A stretch of 52,558 nucleotides of DNA, taken from assembly GCA_964591275.1 (NCBI GenBank), contig CAZQAE010000036.1:1-52558 (forward strand). Direction: 5' to 3'. The stretch comes from G963674685 sp964591275. Its GTDB lineage: Bacteria > Lernaellota > Lernaellaia > JACKCT01. The first letter of the stretch is position 1. Each line of letters starts with the position of its first letter. The translations under genes and the position numbers were made by a program. The notes under the pieces are model-generated. The model saw only the letters and a list, made by a program, of their open reading frames with translations, made no database searches and was not told the origin of the DNA. Shown here in pieces: positions 1 through 8,440 of this stretch.

Positions 1-246
1 CGCACTGCAGAATATGCCGACCGTCCTGTCGCGGGGGATCTCACCAATGCGGTCGGGTATCTCGTTGATCGGGATCTGCAGCACCTCTATATGATGTTTG
101 AGCCTCAACTGAACAGACTCCACCTCGGGAACGCCACGCACATCCAAAAAGATTGCTTCCCCCATTGTAAGCAGTTTTTCCATCTCGATTTTATGCTCTC
201 CTGCTCCAAAAAACTCAAAAGTCATGGTCTGCAAAACGTGATCCAT
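1..246 (-). CDS. Rhodanese-like domain protein, truncated by window edge
   Basis: The reverse strand reads from ATG at 246 through 82 codons to base 1 without a stop, so the 3' part is outside the window. AAGGAG lies just upstream of the ATG. The peptide contains EAIFLDVRG near residue 30 and ends in VGIFCSA, which match the 'D-hR' element and the approach to the catalytic-loop cysteine of rhodanese domains. Rhodaneses move sulfane sulfur between thiols through a cysteine persulfide, and the Cys of IFCSA would be that residue. It lies 50 nt downstream of an ArsR-type repressor on the same strand, which suggests a two-gene sulfur- or thiol-responsive unit. The gene is too short for the ORF list because its 3' end is missing. 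Family assignment is fairly secure; substrate is unknown. Confidence 0.72.
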   Translation of the reverse strand, partial: MDHVLQTMTFEFFGAGEHKIEMEKLLTMGEAIFLDVRGVPEVESVQLRLKHHIEVLQIPINEIPDRIGEIPRDRTVGIFCSA

Positions 247-296
247 AAAGTCTTTCTCCTTTCCATCTTTTCGACGTACCATTAAATCAGTGCCTG

Positions 297-602
297 CTAT
301 TTTATCTTGCTCCGTTCATGGATAACTTTTATGGCGCAATTCAAAAACTCCACAACGCATGGGATTACAAGACGATATTCTACTGTTCGGCCCTTACGCT
401 CATCATCTACGATGCCGGCAGATCTTAATACCGTCAGATGTTTAGAAACGGTTGATTGGTCTCCGCCAATCATGGAGACAAGTTCTCCGACCGTACATGC
501 GCCATCAGCCAGCCGATCTACAATCGCTAAACGGGATTCATGGGAAAGTGCCTTAAGAACTCTTGCTTGGGAACGAAAGTCGGTCTTTAGCTTGATTTTC
601 AT
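297..602 (-). CDS. ArsR-family HTH transcriptional repressor
   Basis: This 101-residue winged-helix protein starts at ATG 602, chosen because GGAGG sits a few bases upstream; a longer frame to 689 has no such site. The recognition helix region reads GDQSTVSKHLTVLRSAGIV, followed by a wing (ERKGRTVEYRL), typical of ArsR/SmtB dimeric repressors. Cysteines occur in GACTVGELV near the helix that carries metal or thiol ligands in the family, and in IPCVVEFLNC of the C-terminal helix. That spacing is common in ArsR homologues of anaerobic deltaproteobacteria and archaea and could form a persulfide or metal sensor. The rhodanese gene follows by 50 nt, so it probably controls that operon. The effector is inferred, not shown. 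Confidence 0.85.
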   Translation of the reverse strand: MKIKLKTDFRSQARVLKALSHESRLAIVDRLADGACTVGELVSMIGGDQSTVSKHLTVLRSAGIVDDERKGRTVEYRLVIPCVVEFLNCAIKVIHERSKIK

Positions 603-830
603 GTTTTTAAATCCTCCACTAAGTCGGCACGTTTGACCATAGGCGCATATTGCCATGTAACGAGCCGTTGTCAAGCAGAATGTGGCCATATTTTTAAATC
701 GCGCTTAGGGAGAACTGGTCAAGACGTGCCAGCATGCCAATTCCAGATCGTTCAATTCCGACGCCGGCCCCGCGTGTCGCCACACGAGCTTTTGAATTCT
801 TGGGGTAAAGAAATTTTACGACCCGTGCAA

Positions 831-896
831 AGCCCATGAAATGGGCGAAGGAATTGTTTTAAGACTCGTTTTTGAGCGTCGCCCATTTCATGGGCT
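831..896. repeat. Perfect 18-bp inverted repeat, each arm itself palindromic
   Basis: AGCCCATGAAATGGGCGA at 831-848 is repeated in reverse complement at 879-896, with a 30-base spacer. Each arm contains a smaller palindrome (CCCAT-GAA-ATGGG), so several alternative hairpins are possible. It lies in the 603-977 intergenic stretch between the divergent arsR gene and the HTH remnant. It could be an operator, a small mobile repeat or a terminator without a clear U-tract. I see no gene in 603-977. Confidence 0.6.
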
Positions 897-977
897 TCAA
901 ATAATTTTGCCGTTTCATTTTCCCATAGCTTACGCCCTTCGGCAACGCTCAGGACAGGCTGATAGGGAGATTACTAT

Positions 978-1320
978 TTGGCTTCACAATTTGACGAAAA
1001 TGAAAAATCCACTTTTGCGTCGCACATCCAGCTCAGCAGCCGCAAGCGTGGCCGGCGTCATCATCGTCGCCATCGCCCGCGCCCATATTTGGAGGGATCT
1101 GCTGGAATCCGGGGAAGTCAAAAACATCGCCGAGATCGCCCGGGCCAGCAAGGTGGACGGTTCTTACGTGAGCCGCATCCTCGACCTCTCGCTGCTCGCA
1201 CCCGACATCATTGAGGCCATCCTGGACGGCAAAGAGCCATCGGGGTTGTCTCTGGCCAAGCTCACGCGCCGCAATCCTCCGATGCTCTGGGAAGACCAAC
1301 GTCGGGGATATGGGTTTTAA
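978..1320 (+). pseudogene. Degraded HTH protein of the type found beside site-specific recombinases
   Basis: From about 1070 to 1300 the frame ending at 1320 encodes ARAHIWRDLLESGEV, then SYVSRILDLSLLAPDI, then IEAILDG and a WEDQR tail. This order matches the C-terminal half of small HTH proteins common next to serine recombinases and DUF2924 genes in alphaproteobacterial mobile loci. The usual N-terminal RKRGG segment appears in the next frame (SRKRG near 1035-1050), and the linker that normally follows is missing. This suggests a frameshift plus internal deletion. No Shine-Dalgarno sequence precedes the possible TTG (978) or ATG (1000) starts. I read it as a relic of an integrated element. 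An intact but divergent small regulator starting at 1000 is the alternative. Confidence 0.45.
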
Positions 1321-1342
1321 TGTAAAAAGGATTTTAGCCGGA

Positions 1343-2509
1343 TTATGGGAGCGGTTCCGTTCCTTCGTCCAGAATTTTCACGTACGGTTCATAAAGATAG
1401 ATTCTGTCTCGCCGCTTGCCGGTGATCTCTCGTAGGATACCCATCGCTTCAAGGTTCTTGACAGCTGAACGCACTGTGGGCGCCGTTAATCCTAATTCAT
1501 TCGTAGCGGTCGGAACGGAAATCATTGGTTTCATTTTTATCAGATTATGCAAACGCCACGTGGACTCATTGTTGCGCCGCACCTGCCGGTCAATTTGACT
1601 GCGATCATCTTTGAATCTTTGCAGAACAATATTAACCGTTTCCGTCGCCTGTTGTGCTGTCTCGATAACACCATTCAGAAAAAATTGAAGCCAACTGTTC
1701 CAATCCCCTTTTATCCGGACGCGCTGTAACCAGTCATAATATTCCTGGCGGTTTCGTTTGAAATACAAGCTAAGGTACAGCAGTGGCTCCTGCAAAGCGT
1801 CTTCAGCACACAAAAGCAGTGTGATCAGAAGTCGCCCAAGCCTTCCGTTGCCATCGAGAAACGGGTGGATGGTTTCAAATTGGGCGTGAGCCAGCGCCGC
1901 CTTGATGAGGACTGGGGTTCGCGTCGGTTGGTCATGAAGAAATAATTCCAGTTGCCCCATGCATTGGGCTACATGCTCCGGTGGAGGAGGAACGTAGAGG
2001 GCGTTTCCCGGACGGCTTCCACCAACCCAGTTTTGGGAGCGACGAAACTCCCCCGGGTTTTTGTCGTTGCCACGCCCCTTGGAAAGCAGAACCCTATGAA
2101 TTTCTCGGATCAGGCGTAACGAAATTGGAAAGTCATCCTGACGGAGTCTTTTAAGGCCGTGGTTCATGGCGGCGACGTAATTTGACACTTCCTGCACATC
2201 GTCCAACGGAACACCCGGCGCGTCCTCGTTTTCGAAAAGCAAAAAGTCGGAAAATGAAGACTGCGTACCCTCGATTTGCGATGACAGGAGCGCTTCCTTC
2301 CGCACATAGAAATAAATGAATAGCTGGGCATCAGGCACATATGTGGTAATGCCGTCCAGTTTACCCAAGGCGCGGTTCGCTTTTTCAATCAGGTCTTGAT
2401 CTATGGATTTAAGCACCAGCGGAGGAACCGGAGGAAGCGGATTCGGAATGAACGCCCGCACCTTTTCTCCCACTGAAGAAATGGTAATATGTTTTCCGGT
2501 TGCTGCCAT
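1343..2509 (-). CDS. Fic-family protein AMPylase with C-terminal winged helix
   Basis: This 388-residue protein carries the Fic catalytic motif HPFLDGNGRLGR at residues 215-226, whose His and the GNGR loop bind and transfer AMP from ATP to a hydroxyl on target proteins. An SSQIEG segment at 76-81 is the (S/T)xxxE(G/N) inhibitory motif placed before the Fic core, which makes it a class II, self-inhibited enzyme with no separate antitoxin needed. The last ~60 residues form a winged-helix DNA-binding region (LTAPTVRSAVKNLEAMGI). This layout is the widespread Fic/DOC-HTH type near mobile DNA. A near-perfect palindrome lies upstream at 2537-2563 and may be its own operator. The start ATG is preceded by a weak AAGGAC site. 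Target proteins are unknown. Confidence 0.93.
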   Translation of the reverse strand: MAATGKHITISSVGEKVRAFIPNPLPPVPPLVLKSIDQDLIEKANRALGKLDGITTYVPDAQLFIYFYVRKEALLSSQIEGTQSSFSDFLLFENEDAPGVPLDDVQEVSNYVAAMNHGLKRLRQDDFPISLRLIREIHRVLLSKGRGNDKNPGEFRRSQNWVGGSRPGNALYVPPPPEHVAQCMGQLELFLHDQPTRTPVLIKAALAHAQFETIHPFLDGNGRLGRLLITLLLCAEDALQEPLLYLSLYFKRNRQEYYDWLQRVRIKGDWNSWLQFFLNGVIETAQQATETVNIVLQRFKDDRSQIDRQVRRNNESTWRLHNLIKMKPMISVPTATNELGLTAPTVRSAVKNLEAMGILREITGKRRDRIYLYEPYVKILDEGTEPLP

Positions 2510-2536
2510 CGCCTGGTCGTCCTTTGCTCTAGAACG

Positions 2537-2563
2537 CTTTCTTAGCGCTTGCCGCTAAGAAAG
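2537..2563. promoter_or_regulatory. 11-bp perfect palindrome upstream of fic (possible operator)
   Basis: CTTTCTTAGCG (2537-2547) and CGCTAAGAAAG (2553-2563) are exact reverse complements separated by 5 bases. The site lies 28 bases upstream of the fic start and 88 bases after the stop of the zinc-ribbon gene. There is no T-run after the stem in the direction of transcription, so an operator bound by the Fic protein's own winged helix is more likely than a terminator. That role is inference. Confidence 0.5.
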
Positions 2564-2650
2564 ATTGCGTCAGTTAATTATCTTAGTCAAGTGGTTTTTG
2601 TTGCGCAGCAAAACCCAACTCATTGACGCGTGGCTTTTCCATTCGTATCC

Positions 2651-2896
2651 TCAGTCCGGTTTCCAGGATACCTCTAGTTTTTTTAGCGGCGCGCCGCAGT
2701 GGGGACAGGTTACGGCGCGGACGCTGATTTTCTTGCCGCAGTCGGGGCACGTCGAAAGCCTGGGGGTTTGATGGCTTTCTTGATGGGAAGACTGCGCGCC
2801 GAGTCCCATATCCTTGAGGATGTGCGCGCAGGAAGGGCATACCGAAACGCCTTCCGGGTAGGGGCTTTCGCAACGTTCGCAACGCAGTTCAGACAT
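2651..2896 (-). CDS. Small double zinc-ribbon protein
   Basis: An 81-residue protein with two CxxC...CxxC ribbons: CERC and CPSC in the first 25 residues, then CPDC and CPHC between residues 50 and 70. Each set of four cysteines should bind one zinc. The middle is a polar linker rich in His, Gln and Ser. Such proteins are usually small adaptor or nucleic-acid-binding modules, but nothing here fixes a role. It is transcribed toward fic and upstream of it, away from the aldolase terminator. Confidence 0.72.
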   Translation of the reverse strand: MSELRCERCESPYPEGVSVCPSCAHILKDMGLGAQSSHQESHQTPRLSTCPDCGKKISVRAVTCPHCGAPLKKLEVSWKPD

Positions 2897-2956
2897 TTTT
2901 AACCCGTCGCATGAATTATCGACCCAGCATCGCCGTCATCCCCTAAAAGCAAAACG

Positions 2957-2986
2957 TAAAAAGGGAGCGTGGCGCTCCCCTTTTTT
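2957..2986 (-). terminator. Rho-independent terminator after fbaB
   Basis: GGGAGCG (2963-2969) and CGCTCCC (2973-2979) form a 7-bp GC stem with a TGG loop. It is flanked by runs of A on the left and T on the right, so on the minus strand the stem is followed by TTTTT. It lies 20 bases after the aldolase stop. Because T-runs occur on both sides it could also stop transcription from the left. Confidence 0.82.
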
Positions 2987-3004
2987 CAATATGGCGGAAT
3001 GTGA

Positions 3005-3919
3005 TCACCCGATGTAGATGTCTTGAATCTTGCGCAGCAAGACGATGCCGTCTTCAAATGAACGCTGGAATGAATTGCGGCCGATGATGGAGCCGAAGCC
3101 GCCGCCTTCTTTGAGGCCGCGGATTTCTTCCAGAACGCTTTCTTCATCCTTGGCCGCTCCACCGGAAAAGATAACGATGCGTCGACCATTGAAGGCGGAT
3201 TGGATCACGTGACGGACGCGGTCGGCCAGCGTGCCGATGGGAATTTTGTATTGTTCGTAAACTTTTCGCGCCGCGTCCATTTCAATGAAGTCCGTCGGGG
3301 GCTTGATCTTGATGATGTGAGCGCCGAGTTGCGCGGCGATCTGCGCGGCGTAGGCGCAAATATCGATGGCCGTTTCGCCCTTTTTGGATAGGCCGCCTCC
3401 TCGCGGATAGCTCCAGACCACGACGGCCAGTCCGACGGATTTGGCCTCTTCGGCCAGTTCACGGATTTCCTCGTACATGGCGTTTCGGTGTGAACTGCCC
3501 GGATAGATGGTGAAACCGATGGCGCTGCACCCCAGTCGTAGCGCGTCGTTGACGGAGCCGGTCACCGCGGGCAAGGGATTGTCGTCGGAAAACACGCAAT
3601 CCGAGTTGTTGAGCTTGAGAATCAGGGGAACTTGTCCGGCGAATGCTTCGGCCCCGGCGGTGAGGAAACCCAGGGGCGCGGCGTAGGCGTTGCACTTGGC
3701 GGCGATAGCCAGCTTGAAGTGATAATGCGGATCGTAGCCGTCGGGATTAGGCGCGAAAGTGCGCGCTGGTCCGTGTTCGAATCCCTGGTCCACAGGAAGG
3801 ATGACCAATTTGCCGGTTCCTCCCAGTCGGCCATGCTCGAGGATGCGGTAGATATTGGTGAGGACACCTGGATTTTCACCGGCGTAATAACTGATGATCT
3901 TTTTCGTGATTTTAGACAT
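3005..3919 (-). CDS. fbaB: Class I fructose-bisphosphate aldolase, archaeal/DhnA type
   Basis: This 304-residue protein matches the FbaB/DhnA family: LPVDQGFEHGP near residues 41-51 near the substrate site, SAIGFTIYPGS at 132-142, and HIIKIKPP at 201-208 carrying the Schiff-base lysine. It interconverts fructose 1,6-bisphosphate with glyceraldehyde 3-phosphate and dihydroxyacetone phosphate in glycolysis and gluconeogenesis. A C-terminal RIVIFSGG segment (near 247-254) forms part of the phosphate-binding end of the TIM barrel. AAGGAG lies 7 bases before the ATG. It is closely followed on the same strand by its own terminator, and the MaoC-like gene lies 19 nt upstream, so the two may be co-transcribed. 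Confidence 0.93.
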   Translation of the reverse strand: MSKITKKIISYYAGENPGVLTNIYRILEHGRLGGTGKLVILPVDQGFEHGPARTFAPNPDGYDPHYHFKLAIAAKCNAYAAPLGFLTAGAEAFAGQVPLILKLNNSDCVFSDDNPLPAVTGSVNDALRLGCSAIGFTIYPGSSHRNAMYEEIRELAEEAKSVGLAVVVWSYPRGGGLSKKGETAIDICAYAAQIAAQLGAHIIKIKPPTDFIEMDAARKVYEQYKIPIGTLADRVRHVIQSAFNGRRIVIFSGGAAKDEESVLEEIRGLKEGGGFGSIIGRNSFQRSFEDGIVLLRKIQDIYIG

Positions 3920-3938
3920 CTGTTTCTCCTTTGTGTGT

Positions 3939-5012
3939 TTAACTCTTTCTCCTCAGAAGAACCGTTCGATCTATTTCGAGTATTTTTGCGGAAATCGGCT
4001 TTTGGCTTTTCTCCGGTTTGAAAATCTCGATATTCTGATCCAGCAGCTTTGCCGGATCTTCATTTTTTATTCCAACAAGGCGGAAGGTAATTTTTCCGAT
4101 AAACTTGCTGATGGCCTCTTTGGCGATGACCTTTTGCGCCGCTCGGATTGTATCGCCGGGCAAAACCGGATTAGGATTGGCGCCGTTGTCGAATCCGCAA
4201 GTCCATATCGCCTGCCCGCCGGTGTCGCGCGAGACAAGTGCGTGAACGTACGAGAATGCGATGCCGCCGTCGACAATGCATCGTTTGGCGAAACTTCTTG
4301 TTTTGCAGTAAACGGCGTCCGTGTGCAGAGCGTGTGGATTGCAGAAAAGAGTGGCAAGGCGCATTTGCTCCGATTCGCCCACGGTGCGGCCCGGGTTGTG
4401 GATGAGAATGTCTCCAACCCGAAAGTTTTCAAAGAAACCGTCAAACGCGGCTGTCGGAGCGCCTGATCCGAAATTCAGATTGTCGATGAGAACAGGATAT
4501 TGCGTCATGGCCATAGGGATGATGCCTACCCATGAAATAAGCTCGTTTTGCACTTTGCCTTCGGGAACGAGAATGATGCGCTCGAATTCGCACACAGGTG
4601 AATTATTCTGGTCAACAACGGTGGTTTGAATGTGAACGGTTCCACGGTTTTTCTTTTTGGAGGGCGTGGCGCTCAGGACTTGCGAATAGGCCGTGATGGT
4701 ATCGCCGACGTACGCCGGGTTTGGAAAGTGGACATTCAACCAGGCCAAGTTGGCGACAGCCTGTTCAAAGATATCCTGGACACTAAAAGACAATCCGAAA
4801 TTCATCAGCAAGAGCGGATGAACGACTCGACCGTTGAAGCCGAGCGCCTTGGCAAAATGTTCGCTTCTGTAAATGGGAGATGCCTCGGCAAAGCTCGCGT
4901 AAAATATGGAACAAACGCCTTCGTCCAGGGTGACTTCGCAGGGATGGTGAAAGGCCTGCCCGGTCTGAAAATCGCCCAGTCTTCTTCCATAGACTCTGCT
5001 GATGACAGCCAT
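3939..5012 (-). CDS. Tandem-hotdog MaoC-family dehydratase/hydratase
   Basis: About 357 residues from ATG 5012, preferred over an upstream ATG (5036) because GGAG is correctly spaced before it. The N-terminal half (YGRRLGDFQTGQAFHHP, then YASFAEASPIYRSEHFA) and the C-terminal half (FENFRVGDILIHNPGRTV, then ATLFCNPHALHTD) are two MaoC-like hotdog domains. Each has an N...H type hydratase region. This resembles the double-hotdog mesaconyl-CoA / 2-methylfumaryl-CoA hydratase group, which hydrates an enoyl-CoA. The exact acyl-CoA substrate cannot be read from sequence. It sits 19 nt upstream of fbaB on the same strand. Confidence 0.78.
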   Translation of the reverse strand: MAVISRVYGRRLGDFQTGQAFHHPCEVTLDEGVCSIFYASFAEASPIYRSEHFAKALGFNGRVVHPLLLMNFGLSFSVQDIFEQAVANLAWLNVHFPNPAYVGDTITAYSQVLSATPSKKKNRGTVHIQTTVVDQNNSPVCEFERIILVPEGKVQNELISWVGIIPMAMTQYPVLIDNLNFGSGAPTAAFDGFFENFRVGDILIHNPGRTVGESEQMRLATLFCNPHALHTDAVYCKTRSFAKRCIVDGGIAFSYVHALVSRDTGGQAIWTCGFDNGANPNPVLPGDTIRAAQKVIAKEAISKFIGKITFRLVGIKNEDPAKLLDQNIEIFKPEKSQKPISAKILEIDRTVLLRRKS

Positions 5013-5257
5013 TACGACTCCAGCGATTGCATGCAAAATAGGACTAGCGGATCGTCGTTCTTTCTCCTTTCCCGACTGTATGAAGATGTCTGGCGAGGGT
5101 CAAGGGGGAAATGGATCAAAGGGGTGTGCAGCGTATCTTTCTTTTTTTAAATCCCCCCATATGGGTGGCGCTTTTCCCATGCACTTAAACAAACCAGACA
5201 CGCCGATGGCGCTAAAAGGACATGATTCCAGGAATCCCGTCGCGACGCCATTCAAAA

Positions 5258-5293
5258 GAGAAAAAGGGGCGGGAAATGACTTCCTTAGCCCCC
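5258..5293 (-). terminator. Likely terminator after the small lipoprotein gene
   Basis: On the minus strand, beginning about 9 bases after the stop at 5302, GGGGGC-TAAGGAA pairs imperfectly with TTTCC-CGCCCC and is followed by TTTTTCTC. The stem is interrupted but GC-rich and the T-run is well placed. I see nothing else in 5013-5257. Confidence 0.5.
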
Positions 5294-5301
5294 TGGTCCG
5301 C

Positions 5302-5856
5302 TCATCCGCAACCGTGTTCGCCCAAAGAAAAATCGTAGTCGGTCTGCTGGCTGAAATCCACGCTTTCATCGATTAGCACATCCACCTCGCCGTATAAGTC
5401 CCTGGTCGAAAGAGTTAAGTGATACGGCCCGGCGACAAGATCAGGAATCTCGTAACTGTTGTTAAAGAAGCAGGCGCACCATACTTCGGAGTCGCTTGAA
5501 TTTCCTTCCACGATTTCCAGGGATCCGTTTTCCATGGTGTAGTGGCCGTCAAAGTTCCAGGCGCAACTCCTGCACGTGTTGCCATGCTCCACCGCTAGCA
5601 CGCCGTTTGCGTAGCGTAAACGAACCGTTTCCTCGACAGCGCCTTCCACGGCCTTGTAGTGCAGGCACCCGCTTTGCCCGGGTTCCATCACTTCCCCGCT
5701 TGCCGGATCCCCGTCAGCGTCGTCATCTGCGGAAGCCCCGTCGTCATCATCATCCGCCGAATCGTCATTGTTCGACTGGCAGGCGCTCCCCAGGCACGCT
5801 ACGCACGCCAACATCAATATTCCCGAAACCAAAAATAACCATTTTGAATTTAGCAT
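5302..5856 (-). CDS. Asp-rich lipoprotein with small Cys-containing domain
   Basis: 184 residues from ATG 5856, chosen for the AAGGAG site before it. The N-terminus is a lipoprotein signal ending in LGSAC (or the earlier LACV), followed by a tether of 25-30 mostly Asp/Ala/Ser residues (DDSADDDDDGASADDD). The remaining ~130 residues form a beta-rich domain with six to seven cysteines, including CRSC and CAC. It ends in strands such as SYEIPDLVAGPYHLTL. The pairing of a CxC-like element with a 'GxYxL' strand is seen in small secreted beta-sandwich proteins, but I do not recognise a named family. It is probably displayed on the outer membrane. Confidence 0.75.
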   Translation of the reverse strand: MLNSKWLFLVSGILMLACVACLGSACQSNNDDSADDDDDGASADDDADGDPASGEVMEPGQSGCLHYKAVEGAVEETVRLRYANGVLAVEHGNTCRSCAWNFDGHYTMENGSLEIVEGNSSDSEVWCACFFNNSYEIPDLVAGPYHLTLSTRDLYGEVDVLIDESVDFSQQTDYDFSLGEHGCG

Positions 5857-6104
5857 ATTCTTTCTCCTTTTCGCTGCTTTTGACATTATAGCACATGGGA
5901 GCGGCGCGTCCCGAAAAAAATTAACGGGACGCGCCAATATTTTCAAATCACTCGACGGCGGAAATGCCGTCAACATGCATAAAGGACCCAAAAGAGTAGC
6001 TTGAAATGTATTGTAGTTCAAAGGCGCTTTGTATTTTGTTGGTCGCTTTCTGACCTGATGAAAAGCGAAAACTCATTATATCCGAAGCGTAATCATAATC
6101 CTTT

Positions 6105-7103
6105 TCAGGAGGGCAGATGCCCCGACTCGCGAAGCCATGTTACTGTTTTTAATATGGCCTCGTCGAAGGGCGTGATCGTATAGCCAAGCTCATCGATGGC
6201 TTTTTGGCTGGAATATGCCCAGTTGTGCCGGAGCGTGGCCACCGTGTTGCGGGTGAGCATGGGGGGCTTGCCGGTGGCAGTGGCGATCTTTTCCAGAAAA
6301 AATGCCGAGAATTTCAAAAGCCCAAGCGGCAGATGGCGCTTCGGGATCTTTCGGCCCAGGTGTTTTTGCGCGACTTCGACAAACTCATTGAGCGTGTGGT
6401 TTTCGCCGCCGAGAATGTAGCTTTGACCGATGTGGCCCTTTTCCATGGCCAGGATATGTCCATTGACCACGTCTTCCGCGAAGGAGTAGGTCCACTGCTT
6501 TTCCCCGTCGCCGGGGATGCCGGGGAATTTTCCGCGCCCCATGTCCTGGAGGGTTTTGGCGATCATATTGCCCTCGGTCATCGCGCCGGGACCGAAAATG
6601 AAGCCGGGTATGACCGAGATCACCGGAACGCCTGATTCCACGTAGTCCGCGGTGATTTTCGATGCGAGATATTTTGTTTGCTCATAGGGATTATGAAAGT
6701 GATTCGGCTCATGGCGCAGGCTTTCGTCGGCGACGGTCGCTTCATCGGTTTGGCCGAGTGCGAAGAAACTGGAGGTGTGTACGATGCGCTCGACGCCGGC
6801 TCTTTGCGCGATTTTCAAAAGCGTTTCCCAGGCGTCCACGTTGACGCGCTGAAAAATCGACCAGTCCTTCACCCAGTCCTTCACGACGGCGGCGACGTGG
6901 AAAATCTGTTCAGCGCCGTCAACAGCCTTCTCAACGGCTTCGGCGTCGCGAAGATCGCCCTGGATGATTGTGAGCTTGTCGGATTCGACGCCAAGAGCTT
7001 TTGGGTTGCGAACCAAAACGCGAACCTGATTTCCGTCGTCGAGCAAGCGCCTCAGAAGATTGTTGCCCAAAAACCCCGTGGCGCCCGTCAAAAGTATGCT
7101 CAT
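6105..7103 (-). CDS. NAD(P)-dependent sugar epimerase/dehydratase-like SDR
   Basis: 332-residue extended short-chain dehydrogenase with the nucleotide-binding motif GATGFLG at residues 7-13 and the catalytic pair in YEQTK (the 'YxxxK' of the family). An HTSSFFALG strand supplies the usual Ser/Thr. The sequence resembles dihydroflavonol-reductase-like and hopanoid-associated epimerases. It is the last gene of the ispD-ispF run (30 nt after ispF), which hints at a role in isoprenoid or polyprenyl-linked metabolism, but the substrate is not determined. Confidence 0.85.
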   Translation of the reverse strand: MSILLTGATGFLGNNLLRRLLDDGNQVRVLVRNPKALGVESDKLTIIQGDLRDAEAVEKAVDGAEQIFHVAAVVKDWVKDWSIFQRVNVDAWETLLKIAQRAGVERIVHTSSFFALGQTDEATVADESLRHEPNHFHNPYEQTKYLASKITADYVESGVPVISVIPGFIFGPGAMTEGNMIAKTLQDMGRGKFPGIPGDGEKQWTYSFAEDVVNGHILAMEKGHIGQSYILGGENHTLNEFVEVAQKHLGRKIPKRHLPLGLLKFSAFFLEKIATATGKPPMLTRNTVATLRHNWAYSSQKAIDELGYTITPFDEAILKTVTWLRESGHLPS

Positions 7104-7133
7104 AATGTATGCCTGTAATTCATGGAAATAAGT

Positions 7134-7628
7134 TTATGTTTTGAAAAGCAGCGCAATTCCGACGGCTGCGATTCCCTTTCCCTCGCCTGTGAAACCCATC
7201 CCTTCTTCCGTCGTGGCCTTCACGTTGACGCGGTCTGGCGTCAGGCCCGCGGCGATGGCGATATTTTTCTTCATTGTCGCCATATACGGCGCAAGCCTCG
7301 GCGCCTCGGCGATAATCGTCGAGTCCACGTTGGCGATCTCAAAATTTTCCGCTCTGATCTTTTCCGCCACTATCGTGAGCAAGCTGAGGCTGCCGGCGTC
7401 TTTATAGGCCGGGTCAGTGTCGGGGAAATGCACCCCGATGTCGCCCAGGCCGGCGGCGCCGAGAAGGGCGTCCATGATGGCATGCGCCAGAACGTCAGCG
7501 TCCGAATGCCCGGCGAGTCCTTTATCATAGGGTATTTCAACGCCGCCGAGGACAAGCCGTCGACCTTTGACCAGGCGGTGCGCGTCGTAGCCATGTCCAA
7601 CGCGCATGTCGGGCGCTGCGTTTTTCAT
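7134..7628 (-). CDS. ispF: 2-C-methyl-D-erythritol 2,4-cyclodiphosphate synthase
   Basis: 164 residues, normal family length. RVGHGYDAHRL near residue 10 gives the zinc-binding D and H, GLAGHSDADVLAHAI holds the HSD motif, and LGDIGVHFPDTDP and TTEEGMGFTGEGKGI form the CDP/phosphate pockets. The enzyme cyclises CDP-ME 2-phosphate to MEcPP with loss of CMP, the fifth step of the MEP isoprenoid pathway. Its ATG overlaps the ispD stop in an ATGA, so translation is probably coupled. The MEP pathway marks this as a bacterium. Confidence 0.97.
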   Translation of the reverse strand: MKNAAPDMRVGHGYDAHRLVKGRRLVLGGVEIPYDKGLAGHSDADVLAHAIMDALLGAAGLGDIGVHFPDTDPAYKDAGSLSLLTIVAEKIRAENFEIANVDSTIIAEAPRLAPYMATMKKNIAIAAGLTPDRVNVKATTEEGMGFTGEGKGIAAVGIALLFKT

Positions 7629-8329
7629 GAGCTCGGCCTTTTGCCGCGCCGGGAAATAATCATCTGCGCCAGGGCGAGGTCTGTTTCTGTTGTGATTTTA
7701 AAATTTTCCTGATGGCCGGGAACAATGACGACTCTGCCGCCCATGTGTTCGACAAGTTGACTGTCGTCGGTTCCGCGAAAATCATGTTTTACGGCGTCGG
7801 AATATGCGTTCATAATGATATTGTAATTGAAGCTTTGCGGCGTCTGCGCGGCCATTAAAGTCCGTCGTTCAGGGGTACGGCGCACGAAACCGTCGCCGGT
7901 AATCGTTTTTATGGTCGAAGTTACCGGGACCGCGACGAGGGCCGCACCGAAGTTGCGTGCGACCAGAATCGATTTTTCAATGATGTCCGGCGTGACCAGG
8001 GGACGCACGCCGTCGTGGATCGCCACAACATCGCAAGGTTCCTGGATAGCCTGTAAGCCGGCCCATACCGAATCCTGCCTTCTCCGTCCGCCCATGACGA
8101 CGCGTTTGACTTTTTGAAAGCCGAAGCGTTTGACGATGTCTTTACGCACAGGTTCCACGTACCCCCGAGGCGCCACGATGATGATTCGATCAACGGCGTC
8201 AGTGCTTTCAAAGACTTCGATCGTTCGGGCCAGAATCGGACGGCGGGCCAGCATGAGAAATTGCTTGGGTTCCTTTGCTCCCATTCTCCGACCGATTCCG
8301 CCGGCGACAATGATGGCGTATGTTTTCAT
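7625..8329 (-). CDS. ispD: 2-C-methyl-D-erythritol 4-phosphate cytidylyltransferase
   Basis: 234 residues from the ATG at 8329; a TTG two codons upstream is less likely. The nucleotide-binding start reads IIVAGGIGRRMG with PKQFL following, VAIHDGVRP carries the metal-binding Asp, and RTLMAAQTPQSF is the classic IspD signature. It transfers CMP from CTP to MEP. It is the first gene of an ispD-ispF-epimerase operon. No strong Shine-Dalgarno is visible before the ATG. Confidence 0.97.
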   Translation of the reverse strand: MKTYAIIVAGGIGRRMGAKEPKQFLMLARRPILARTIEVFESTDAVDRIIIVAPRGYVEPVRKDIVKRFGFQKVKRVVMGGRRRQDSVWAGLQAIQEPCDVVAIHDGVRPLVTPDIIEKSILVARNFGAALVAVPVTSTIKTITGDGFVRRTPERRTLMAAQTPQSFNYNIIMNAYSDAVKHDFRGTDDSQLVEHMGGRVVIVPGHQENFKITTETDLALAQMIISRRGKRPSS

Positions 8330-8440
8330 AGACAACCCAATAAAGTTTCCGATTTAATTTGCGCCAGCGGATCAAATGATGTCAAGGGCGTCTGTAACAG
8401 GACTTCTCCCAATTTGATTAAGAAAGTCTGAGCTTAAATG

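Noticed and set aside
3765..3790. tRNA T-arm-like GTTCGAATCC
   Set aside because: It lies inside the fbaB coding region and no cloverleaf can be formed around it.
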